NCBI GenBank assembly: GCA_027943335.1
Contig: BSBK01009268.1
Location: forward strand, 442,001 to 506,000
DNA: 64,000 nt
From: Chamaecyparis obtusa
Lineage: Eukaryota; Streptophyta; Pinopsida; Cupressales; Cupressaceae
Direction of reading: 5' to 3'
Part shown: positions 48,950 to 62,197 of the stretch, in pieces
Numbering within the stretch: position 1 is the first letter of the stretch
Layout of the letters: every line of letters starts with the position of its first letter
The notes under the pieces: model-generated
The model's input: the letters and a program-made list of their open reading frames with translations, nothing else
The model's database searches: none
Told to the model about the DNA's origin: nothing
Made by a program: the position numbers and the translations under genes

Positions 48950-49370
48950 AGACAATATATTTTCTTGGAGCAAGATGCAAGAATGGTTCAGGTGTCGATG
49001 TTCATTTGATTTCTCCCTTAGTGGAAGATGTAAAAAAATGATTTCCACTTCTAATTCAGCTCTACCAATAATGAACCAAAGTGTGAAGGGTTATTTTGAG
49101 AGCTAGAATTGGTAGATAAAATGGGAATCAAACAACTGAGGGTGTTTGGAGATTCTAGTCTATTTTTAAGAGAAATCCACAATGCTTTGCAGCCAAAAAC
49201 CCTCGAATAAGATCAATCCACCACATAGTATGGGATTTAGTGGAAGGTTTTGATTCCTTCAACATTCAGGTGGTTCCAATGAAACAAAATAGAAAAGATA
49301 ATCAACTAGCTACAATTGAGTCTTATTTTCACTCTTTAGAAAATTTTCTTATGATCAAGCATTTAGTTTG
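48950..49370 (+). pseudogene. Element K RNase H-like domain upstream of RT
   Basis: Reads, with frame changes, GSGVDVHLISP, STNNEPKCEGL (family TNNxAEYEAL) and MGIKQLRVFGDSSLFLREI, then HHIVWDLVEGFDSFNIQVVP and DNQLATIESYF. These are the ordered motifs of the archaeal-type RNase H found in plant gypsy elements. It stands before RT rather than after it. Non-functional here (stops, frameshifts). Confidence 0.7.
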
Positions 49371-49559
49371 AGTAATTGTTTGACTAGCCATACTAGATAA
49401 TAACAAAAAATAGAAATTATTTGAAAGTGTTGAAAAAAAAATTCTATTCATTCAAAAAACTAGATAATACAACAAACAATTGTGTCCAAAGATTGATGAA
49501 GCATAGGAAGATCAAGCAATCCAATTAAAGGGAAATAAGTTGCTTCATCGTCCAATAAC

Positions 49560-50760
49560 CTTGGAGAGTTTATTTGATTGTGATGCTGCAAGAAGGGACA
49601 AGCGAAATTTTTTTAAATTGATTAAAAAAACTATGAAGATCTCAAGATTAAAGATGGCATAAGATTAACAATAGGAAAAAATATATCAACAACTAACAAA
49701 CAAAGACTTAATTCCATGTGTGAAAAGTATTAAGTTGTTATAGCCTAGACTTATGATGATTTGAAGTGATATAACTAGGAGATCATGGAACATACCATTG
49801 AGATTAAAAAATCTAATTGATTCAAGGATCATCTATCCAATAAAGCACACCATGTGGGTGTCAAATATGGCTCCCGTACAAAATAAGAATAGTGATACCC
49901 ATATGTGTTTATATTTTTGTGATCTAAATAAAGCCTCCCTAAAAGATCACCATCCCCTCCCTTCAATTTGGAAAATACTACTAACTATTGAAAGATAAAA
50001 AATCTTCTCTCTATTGGATGGTTTCTCCAGATATAATCAAGTTGGGGTGACCAAGAAAGATTAGTATAAAAAAAGTGTTCACCACCATGTGGGGATCATT
50101 TTCCTATGCCATGATTTCATTTGGATTGTCTAATAGAGGAGAAAACTTTCAAAATGCCATGGAAATAGCTTCCAAAGGGTTGGTAAGTCTTATCATTTTT
50201 ATTTATTTAAATGTTTTTATCATGTTTTCAAAGAAGGAAGATATTTTGATCAACTTCAAGAGGTCTTTTAGAGGTGTCAAGAGTTTGGGATATCTCTAAA
50301 TCTAAAGAAATGTGTATTCAAAGTCCCTTGGGGGAAACTCCTAGGACATAAAGTATCTAGAGACAAAATATCCATTTAGGATTTTCAAGAACTTTTGCTA
50401 CCATTAAACAAGAAGGGAGTGCAATCTTTCCTCAGAAAGATTAATTTCATCAACTAATTCCATTTGGATTTCATTGGGTTAGTGCGACTTGTCACTTTGA
50501 TGTTGTGAAAGAAGTTTTTCAAATGGACATCAGAAGGAAAGGTAGCTTTTGAAATGATAAAGAAAGATATAACCTCCCCCTTAATATTATTCAATCCTAA
50601 TTTCTCAAAATATTTCATAATATACGCCTATAGAAGATAACACAAAATTTTTGCAGTCCTAACTCAGAAGGGAGATAATTAGAAAGAAGAGCATTTGGTT
50701 TCCGTTTATCCTCAATGTTTGAAGAAGTATGAATTTAATTTTCATGAAAAGGATGTTTGC
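49560..50760 (+). pseudogene. Element K gypsy reverse transcriptase and native RNase H
   Basis: A linker (LESLFDCDAARRDK, 49558) precedes RT: NLIDSRIIYPIKHTMWVSNMAPV, YFCDLNKASLKDHHPLP, FSLLDGFSRYNQVG, SFGLSNRGENFQNAME. The YLDD box is IYLNVF (50200-50220), so both catalytic Asp are lost. The thumb/RNase H region has FFKWTSEGKVAFEMIKKDI and FNPNFSKYFIIY (50515-50625). Frameshifts and stops throughout. Confidence 0.8.
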
Positions 50761-51099
50761 CTTTGTGAAAGGACTCAAAAAAATCAGACACATGGTATTC
50801 AAAATCAAAATCATAGTATACATAGCTCACCCTAGTGTATGAGAATGCATTATGGAAGGAGAAATCACCAAGAAGAGTGCTAACTAGATCATTAAGATCA
50901 TGGAGTATGATGTAGAGGTGAGGCCTGCCAAAATAATTAGAGGAAGGGGAATATGTGAGTATATTTCCAAAGTGATTGAGGGAACTAAAGGAACAAAAGA
51001 GCTTATTCTCATCAACCATTCTATGTACAAATTGAAAATTGGTTGGTAGATCTAACAAATTTTATGCAAACATGTAGATACTTGTTTAATCTTCATGTG

Positions 51100-52290
51100 A
51101 CGAAATGAAGATATTGTATATTGAAAGGCATAGGATACCTCCTGGTTGAAGGATTTCTTATAAAAAGAAATTTTAATAGCATTCTATTAAGATGCGTCAA
51201 TTACATTCAGAGCTAGAAGATATTAGAAGAAATGCACAATGGGCCCTCTAGCAGATATTTTTCAGCCAAAACTACAATGCTAAATATGCAAGCCAGCTAC
51301 TTTTGATTGTCTATGTTCTCTGATTTCTTTGATAAATTGAAAAGATGTACACAATGTTAGTTCTTTATTAGAAGATGAAAAACTTGGCTATGCCTCTAAA
51401 ACCCATCATGGTAGATGATCCCTTTTCCTAGTGGGGCTTGGACTTCATTATGATGATAAATCCTGATCTCTCTCATGTGGGATATAAGTGGATTCTAACT
51501 GCAATAGACTACTTCAATTGATGGGAGGAAGTATAAGCTCTTAATAATTCTATATAAAATGAGATTGTCAACTTTTTGGAGGAACTAGTCTCGAGTTTTA
51601 GAGCTCTAAAGATGATTATCCCAGATAATGCAAAGGCTTTCATGAGAGAAAAGATATCTGAATGTGCACTAAAAAATGGCATCTTCCAGAGGAAATCCTT
51701 GAATTATTATCCTTATGGAAATGGATTGGTTGAGTCTATAACTAAGAACCTAGCAAGGATTATTAAGAGAATAGATTCTGAGAACAAACAAGAGTGGCAT
51801 AAGAATTTGCAAAAATCCCTATGGGTAGATCAAATCACCCCAAAATAAGTACTCAAGGCCTCACCTTATGAATTAGTCTATAGAAAGGAGGTTTTTCTTC
51901 CAATCTCAATGGAAATTACATCTCTATAGCTCGTACAATTGATTGAAGTAGAAGAGGATAGCACCATGAACGTAAGGTTGCTGAAGCTAATCAAATTACA
52001 AGAAGAGTGAGAAGATGCATATAATTATTTAACACATCATCAAGGAGTTGTCAAGCGTTGGTACAACATGAGGTCTTTAGACCCTCTTTTTAAGGAAATG
52101 ACTTGGTCCTTTAGTACAATGAAAGGATGGCTAAGCTAGGTCAACATGCAAAGCTTGAAGCCTTGTGTGAAAGTCCTTTCCAGATTGTGTGCTATAAAGA
52201 AAACAATGCTTTTGAGATAGAAGATATGGAAGGTAATGCTTTTGAGATCTCAATGAATAGGATCTACCTTAAACATTTCTATTAATGGTT
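51100..52290 (+). pseudogene. Element K gypsy integrase
   Basis: GFLIKRNFNSILLRCV and a decayed HHCC zone (51150-51350), then WGLDFIMMINPD (51435), a DYFN..EEVQALNN stretch, DNAKAF and YYPYGNGLVESITKNL (51625-51740), and a C-terminal SPYELVYRKEVFLPI stretch (51860), fading out near 52290. Family order protease-RT-integrase holds. Dead. Confidence 0.75.
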
Positions 52291-52732
52291 GTGTCTTCAT
52301 GTGTACATTGTAAGTTAGTCATGTTGTGTGCCTAATAAGTACCTTTAGGTACATTTTTTCTTTGAGGTCAACTTTCAATTTCTCTATGATACTAGATTTT
52401 TTTCTTCCCTTGGGTGTAGTATCTTGTGCATTCTTGTACGTCCCTGATCAAGTGCCCCTTTTTCTATCATGTCAAGCTTTATTTTCTTGTCATTGCCTTG
52501 TTATCTGGGATGATGGTGGGTCTGGGTAATTTGTATCACTCTTTCTTTCTACACAAACTTAAAAAAAACAAGGCAATTAATACACATGAATGAGTAATTA
52601 CTAGCATATTTCTTTATTTTTCTTATGTGTGTTCAAAACCATAAAATATTGAAAGTTGAAAAAAAAGTTTCAGAGAATGGTTCTTTTCTCCTTCAATTGT
52701 TGAATGCAATATATTAAATACATTGTGATTGA
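52291..52732 (+). other. Non-coding stretch after K integrase
   Basis: T-rich, no ORF of substance. Separates K integrase from the downstream ORF; a short A/T-rich, poly(A)-like run is at 52560. Nothing else recognised. Confidence 0.4.
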
Positions 52733-53724
52733 ATGGCTTCTGCTAGTGCCTCTACAAGTGGGAACAACCCTGCCTCATTCTCTACAACAAGAATGGTGGA
52801 TTTTTTTGCAAGTGTAGCATCCTATGCTGCAGCATTGAGACCTCCCAAGCTAAGCCCTAATAAATCAATGACTGCCAAAGTGGTTGCAACTAGAGATTTA
52901 ATGCTAGTGAGAAACCTTGTATATGGCAATTGAGACCCAATATTGGCCATGAATACTAAAGGCCTTAGAGAGTGGGCCTTAAAGAGAATACTTAACAAAA
53001 AATGTGTTGTGATTGGGTCTAGAATCTAGGAAAGTGGGTCGGCATATTATCTGATTCCAAATGAGCATACATCCTCTAAACTCATCTAAGCCATGGTCAA
53101 GCATTTTGATGCGCAGACTGGAGTTATCTAGCATGGAGAACTAAGGGTGGTTATCAACCCAACTCTGGTAAGATGTATGTTTTGTTTTCCTCATGACCCA
53201 AATAATATCACGCCTTTCAATAAGATAAAGTTGGAATATGAGTGGGCATATCCTTGTGGCTCTCTTAGCTTCCTAGAGAGGGAAATGAAGAAGGAACTCT
53301 CCACTCTCCCAAGGTTTCCAATGGTTCATACTAATTTCAAGGGATATTCAAGAGATATTTTCTCCATGTTTGCTTTCATTTGTGGAATAGACAATGATGT
53401 GGTGGTGGAGGAGTTTCGGGGAAAATTTTCCTATCGTTTGAAGGCTTCCTCTGCATCCATCATTTGTTTTGACTTCATCTAGGTTATTATAGAAGGCATA
53501 ACTTAGCATTTGGAAGAATATTCAACCTCTTCAATTTTTACGTACCCATCATACTTGGTCCACATGCTTCTTTTCCAAAATCTTTATTTCTTTTAGAGGT
53601 TTATGTATTTAGAAATGTGAGACCTAGCCCAATGGAAAAAACCCATTTCTATGTGGACCCATATTTTGGAAAGGCCCCATGATTATGATTTTTTTGTAGA
53701 ATGTTTTTTAAGCCTAGCCCTTCA
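52733..53724 (+). pseudogene. Extra ORF downstream of K integrase, cut by element F
   Basis: Starts MASASASTSGNNPASF. Broken by a few stops (52930, near 53026, 53090, 53130, 53480) but otherwise in one frame: LREWALKRILNKKCVVIG, FCFPHDPNNITPFNK, YPCGSLSFLEREMKKEL, GKFSYRLKASSASII, ERPHDYDFFVECFLSLALH, where F begins. I do not recognise it. Its place after integrase is where env-like or accessory ORFs occur in plant retroelements. No membrane anchor seen in the retained part. Confidence 0.5.
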
Positions 53725-53815
53725 TGTTGGAAACAATTGTCTGAAGGAAATTGCTACTCAATTATGTATTGTCCTTGATGTCACACAATGTCATAGTCTG
53801 CAAAAATCTGCTTCT

Positions 53816-54142
53816 ACCGAGCTTAGTCGGTCTTCCAGACAGGAATATTAATGCTTACCGAGTCCACTCGGTTATCGAAGAAAAGTAGTATTTACCGAGT
53901 TCACTCGGTTATCAAAGAAAATTTAGTGTTTACCGAGTTCACTCGGTTGCCGAAGAAAATTTAGTGTTTACCGAGTTCACTCGGTTGCCGAAGAAAATTT
54001 AGTGTTTACCGAGTTCACTCGGTTGCCGAAGAAAGTTTAGTGTTTACCGAGTTCAGTCGGTCATCGAAGAAAAGTTTACCGAGTTCAGTCGGTTATCAAA
54101 GGTAAAGGAGGATTGTTGGTGTTTACCGAGTTCCCTCAGTCT
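53816..54142 (+). repeat. Tandem palindrome cluster in F 5' LTR U3
   Basis: ACCGAG starts at 53816, 53857, 53894, 53932, 53970, 54008, 54046, 54078 and 54125. Between 53894 and 54046 the period is exactly 38 bp. The core ACCGAGTTCACTCGGT is a perfect 7-bp inverted repeat around TC. The same cluster is in the 3' LTR at about 59715-60040, with some CG-to-TG/CA changes (ACCAAG, TTGGT). Confidence 0.92.
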
Positions 54143-54268
54143 CCAAAAAATTATATTAAGATATGGTCACTGAGCACTGTCGGCCCTTGAAGGATTTTTG
54201 CAAATAGAGTTTACTTAATTCAGCCGACTGTTATACTAAATAATGTCAATTTGACTAATCCAAAATCA

Positions 54269-54277
54269 TATAAATAA
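54269..54277 (+). promoter_or_regulatory. Likely TATA box of F
   Basis: TATAAATAA about 130-450 bp downstream of the palindrome cluster and 740 bp before the LTR end; same sequence in the 3' LTR at 60163. Suggests transcription starts around 54300. Confidence 0.55.
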
Positions 54278-55014
54278 AAGGTCAAATGTGAAAAGTAATA
54301 AAAACACAACAGAAGATTTACAAAAGAAAAGAAGGAAAGGTATATGTGAATTTGTGAAGGATGTTCAGATATCCTTGAGGTGCAGAACAGAGATTTATTC
54401 GATCAGAGAGGATCAGACTTATGCAGAATAGAGATCTGTAATCAGCAAGACAGTTGCATTATTATACAGGTCACTTTTTCATTGTTACCTTCTTATCATT
54501 GTAACAGTGAATTCAAAATCTCTTAACCGAGTTGGTTTAACAGCATAATATAAATCCTCTAACAAGGTGACAATTCCATTGAATTGTTTTCAAGACCTCT
54601 TACCAGGCCACTCCTAGCAGGGTGTTTTAAATCCTCTAACAAGGTCACACCTAACAGTGTGTTTTTGTAACCTTTTACCGGGTTGGCTTCTAACCGGGCA
54701 TCACTTCAGAAAAGTGAAAATCAGTATCTAGATACATTGGTGGTTTTTCCCATATTGGGTTTCCACATTAAATCTTGTGTCTCTTGTGTTCTTAATTGCT
54801 TCCTCAATCATTTACATGCACTGATGAATATCTAAAGATAATATTGCTAATACTTTCTGCATCTTCAAAGTTACTGCAATCTATTTACCGAGTGCTAAAA
54901 TAGACAACATTGTTAAGATATCTTAAAGGATCTGCAAAGAATTAATTGTGAAGTGTTTTTATGGTTGACTGATTCACCCCCCCCCCTCAGTCACTTCATC
55001 CATATTCCATCAAT

Positions 55015-55026
55015 TGGTATCAGAGC
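55015..55026 (+). other. Primer binding site of element F
   Basis: TGGTATCAGAGC, two bases after the LTR; complementary to initiator tRNA-Met. Confidence 0.88.
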
Positions 55027-55074
55027 TTTTGGTGCTTGCAGGAAGGGTTTCAAGGACCTAAGCTAAAGATCAGG

Positions 55075-58000
55075 ATGTCTTACAAGAGGGAAATTCCAAA
55101 GCTTAACAGAGATAACTTTTTAGCATGGCAAGGTCTCATGCGACTTCATCTGGCTTCCATTGGTGATTCAGGATGCAAATACATTGATGAAGAATACACA
55201 ATTCCGAATGGCGCATTAACTGTTGAAGACATTGCAGATAAAAAGACTCACAACACCATGATGATAGACATTGCATCTGCTCTCAGCTATGAAGAATTTG
55301 ATGATATTAAAGACTGCACCACTGCATATGAAATGTGGGTGGCACTGAAGAAAATATATGGTGGTGATGCAAATGTGAAAAGAGAAAAAGCAGAAAGCCT
55401 AAGAGGACAGTTTGACAAAATGAATATGAAGGAAGATGAAAACATTGCAAAATATGTTGAAAGAATCAAAGCAAGTGTAAGTGCAATTAGAGCTTCTGGA
55501 GGAACAATCTCAGATGAGACTGTTATAAGCAAGGTACTCAGAACACTACTCCCTAGCTATGCAATAAGAGTATTAGCTATTCAAGAAAGAAGATGTGAAG
55601 CAAACCACAGTATAACCTTGGATGCTCTAGTTGGAAGATTGACAGCTTTTGAATTAGACAACTATGACAACTATGTTCCTAGTTCCAAAAATATTGAATC
55701 AGCATTTGAGGCCAAGGTTTCACTAAAGAAGAACAAGAAAATTAAAGAAGTTCAGATAGACAGTGAAGAAGAATCAGAAGAAAGTTCTGATAGTGATCTT
55801 GAAATTGTTGAAGCATTACTTGCAAAGAAGTACTCTAGAGGGAAAGGTAAGTATAAAGGTAAAACTCCTTTAATCTATTTTTCATGTGAAGAAATTGGAC
55901 ATATTGCAGCTAGGTGCCCAAACAAGCAAGTCAAGGAAGAAAAGAAAAATCACAAGTACTATGGCAAAAAGAATTTCAAATCATACAAGGATAAAGGTAA
56001 GAAATCATGTTTTATGGCTAAAGATTCTGATGATAGTGAAGAAGAAATTGTCTTTATTGCTATAAAAGATGAATCTGATGATGATGAAGATAAGATAGCA
56101 CTTATTTCTCATATAAGAAAAGATGATATATGGATAATAGACAGCGGATGTTCACACCACATGACTGGTGACAAGACAAAATTTGAATATCTAGAAGACT
56201 GTGACAATGGTAATGTAAGATTTGGAAACAATGAACCTTGTTGTATAAAAGGAAAAGGAAGAATCTCATTAACCAAAGAACTCATATGTGATAATGCTTA
56301 CTGGGTTGAAGGACTAAAACATAATCTTCTAAGTGTAGCACAGCTAATCAACACTGGTTTCAAGGTTGAATTCATGAATGGTCAAGCAAGACTGCTGGAT
56401 GGAAAAGGAAAACTCATTGGATCAGGCAAACAAACAAAAGGTAACTTATTTTATCTTGATCTCAATGAATATTCATGCCTTATTGCTCAAATAGAAGAAA
56501 GTTGGCTATGGCACAAAAGGTTATGTCATGTGAACTTTGATAACATGATAAAAATAAGCAAATTCAAGAAGGTTAGAGGCATTCCTACTTTGAAGAAACC
56601 TGACACTGGTCTATGTAAGAATTGTCAGATTGGCAAAATGAGTAAAACTAGTTTCAAAAGTAAGAACTATTAGTCTAAAGAAATTTTGGAAATTGTGCAT
56701 ACTGATTTATGTGGACCTATTGGAATACAAAGCTATACTGGAGATAAATTCTTTATTCTTTTCATTGATGATTACTCTAGAATGATGACTGTTATGTATT
56801 TAAGACAAAAATCAGAGGCATTTGAAAAGTTCAAATGGTACTTAGCAAGAGTAGAAAAAGAAACAGGGAAAAGATTGAAATGCTTAAGATCAGACAGAGG
56901 TGGTGAATTCATCTCCCATGATTTTAACAACTTCTGCATTGAAAGAGGAATCAAAATGCAGGTATCAGCTCCTAGAACTCCTGAGCAGAATGGAATAGCA
57001 GAAAGAAGAAACAGATCTATTATGGATTGTGCAAGGACTCTAATGATAGAAAAGAACATCCCTATAAAGTACTGGAAGGAAGCTATCAGCACTGCAGTTC
57101 ATACCTTGAACCGAGTACAACTGAAGAAAGACACATTCAAAACTCCTTATGAATTATGGTATGGCTATAAACCTAATGTAAGTTACATGAAAATATTTGG
57201 TAGCAAGTGTTATATCTTAAAAGAATCCAGAAGAAATAAATTTGATGTGAAAAGTGATGAAGGAATATTCCTAGGATATTCTAGCAAAAGCAAGGCATAC
57301 AAATGTCTGAACTTATCTACTCACAAAGTCATAGAAAGTATACATGTGAAATTTGATGAGTTTGCAGAAAAGACTGAGGAAGAAAGCAAAAGGAAACCTG
57401 AGAACTACAGAAGATTCGTTTACATTGAACCTGAAACATTGACAGACACAACTATCAATAAGGAAACTATATCTACCGAGCCAAGCACAGTTACCGAGTC
57501 ACAGGAAGAAGTTCAAACTGAGTCACCGGAAGAAATTCAGACCGAGTCTCAGCCTGAAGTTACCGAGAAAATATCTACCAAGCCCGAGCAACCTAAAGAA
57601 GAGATCCTAGAAGACAACAGCATGAATCATTCAAAAGGCAAGGAACCTATACTAGCCAAATATGTCAGAAGACATCATACACCAGATCAAATCATTGGAA
57701 ACAAATCAGATGGTACTATGACAAGAAGCAAGCTAAAAGGTACATGTCTACTTACTGATTTTGAACCTAGAAATATCAAAGATGCATTAGAGAATGAAAT
57801 TTGGATTGAAGCAATGAATGAAGAATTAGAACAAATACAAAAGAACAAAACTTGGACTCTTGTACCTAGACCTAAAGATAAGAATGTAATTGGAACAAAA
57901 TGGGTATTCAGAAATAAACTGAATGAAGATGGTCAAGTATCTAGAAACAAAGCTAGACTGGTATGTAAAGGTTATTCTCAAGAAGAAGGTATAGATTATG

Positions 58001-59301
58001 GAGAAACTTTTGCTCCTGTTGCAAGATTAGAAGGTGTAAGAACTCTACTTGCTTATGCAGCACACAAAGGATTTAAGGTATATCAGATGGATATAAAATC
58101 TACATTTCTCAATGGAATTCTTGATGAAGAAGTCTACATTGAACAACCTGAAGGCTTTGTTGATCCAGACAAAAGGGACATGGTCTGCAGGTTACACAAA
58201 GCATTGTATGGTCTAAAACAAGCTCCTAGAGCATGGTATGAAAGACTCCATAACTATTTGATCCAGATTAATTTCAAAAGAGCTAATGACAACAGTAATT
58301 TGTATATCAAAGAAGGACCAGATGACAAAATTGTATTGGCAGAAATATTTGTGGATGATACTATATTTACAGGGAATGAGGATCAGTGCAAAGAATTTTC
58401 AGAACAAATGAACAGAGAATTTGAAATGTCTATGTTTGGCTTAATAAAATTCTTTGTTGGTCTTCAAATTCAGCAAAGCAAGAATGGTATATACATTACT
58501 CAATCCAAATACATTAAGGAGATACTTAAGAAGTTTGGAATGGAAGATTCAAAACCAGTTGGTACACCCATGTGTACTGGACTGAAACTTACCAAAAATG
58601 ATGATTCAAAAGAAGTTGATCAGACCCTATACCGATCTATGATTGGAAAATTGCAGTATGTGGTACATACAAGACTTGATATTGCCTTAGCAGTCGGTAT
58701 AGTAGCTAGATTCTCAGCAAAACCTAAGGAAAATCACATGATGGCAATCAAAAGAATCTTAAGATACTTAAAAGGAACTGTAGAATATGGTTTGTGGTAT
58801 AAATTTGGAGGCAATCTAGACTTGAAAGTGTTCACTGATGCTGATTGGGCAGGAAACATTGATGACAGAAAAAGTACAAGTGGTGGAGCATTTTTTCTTG
58901 GAAAAAGACTGGTATCCTGGACTAGTAAAAAGCAGAATTGCACATCTCAATCCACAGCTGAAGCAGAATATGTTGCTGCTGCAGTAAACTGTTCAAATAT
59001 TGTTTGGTTTAAACAGCTATTAGAAGGTATGAAGGTTGAAATCAAAGAACCAGTTGTTATATTTTGTGACAATACCAGTGCAATAAACATTTCTAAAAAT
59101 CCAGTGATGCATTCCAAAACCAAGCACATTGCTATTAAATATCACTTTGTCAGAGAATTGGTGCAGGACAAGGAAATCAGATTAGAATATATTCATACAA
59201 AAGAACAGATTGCAGACATTTTTACCAAACCATTACCTAAGGATGCATTTGTGTATCTAAGAGGTAAGTTAGGGGTCATTCCCCTATCCGAGGCTCACTA
59301 A
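55075..59301 (+). pseudogene. Element F gag-pol polyprotein with one internal stop
   Basis: ATG 55075 (MSYKREIPKLNRDNF) is preferred; the frame is open from 55036. Gag domain to about residue 200, acidic stretch, zinc knuckle at 55876-55917 whose first Cys is Tyr (YFSCEEIGHIAARC), protease IIDSGCSHHMTG (Asp at 56140), integrase zinc region WHKRLCHVNFD..CKNCQIGK, then TAG 56671-56673. The same frame resumes with [19 protein letters not shown] and [12 protein letters not shown], a TES-rich hinge (57475-57600), RT with [23 protein letters not shown] and FVDDTIF (58350), RNase H with [24 protein letters not shown] and [14 protein letters not shown], ending at 59301. Everything else is intact over 1400 codons, so it was active recently. 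The TAG is inside integrase, which makes regulated read-through unlikely. Confidence 0.9.
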
Positions 59302-59623
59302 ATACAGTTTTAGTGATGCATCAACCTGAACATGATTGAAAATCAACCTGTTGATGCAGTATATTAAAGGAATCATTGCATATGAATCAGTACTTAAGGT
59401 ACATTAATTTTCACCGGTAATATGTGAATTATCTTTGGCATGTGTTGTCAAAGAGGGAGTGTTTGCTATGTCTTTGCTATTACTTCAAGAAATCTTCAAG
59501 AAATTTTCATTAGTCAGAAGGAAGTTTGCTGACAAAGGGAGATTTGAATCTAAACCGAGCTAACTCTTTCAAATTTCTTATGATATGACATATTGTGTTG
59601 CCATCAATGCCAAAGAGGGAGAT
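59302..59623 (+). other. F 3' untranslated region with polypurine tracts
   Basis: Holds AAAGAGGGAG (about 59450), AAAGGGAGA (about 59536) and the terminal CAAAGAGGGAGAT (59611-59623) abutting the LTR. The block TTGCCATCAATGCCAAAG before the last tract is nearly shared by B, C, G and H. Confidence 0.75.

Positions 59624-62197
<2,574 letters not shown>

Larger units (their letters stand above)
53725..55012 (+). repeat. 5' LTR of element F
   Basis: TGTTGG...CCATCA. U3 holds a cluster of ACCGAG palindromes (53816-54140), followed by a TATA box (54269) and a C-tract (54977-54986) near the 3' end. Confidence 0.92.

Noticed and set aside
56671..56673. TAG as a programmed gag-pol read-through site
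   Set aside because: It lies between the integrase zinc region and its catalytic core, not at a gag/pol border, and copia elements normally use one uninterrupted frame.
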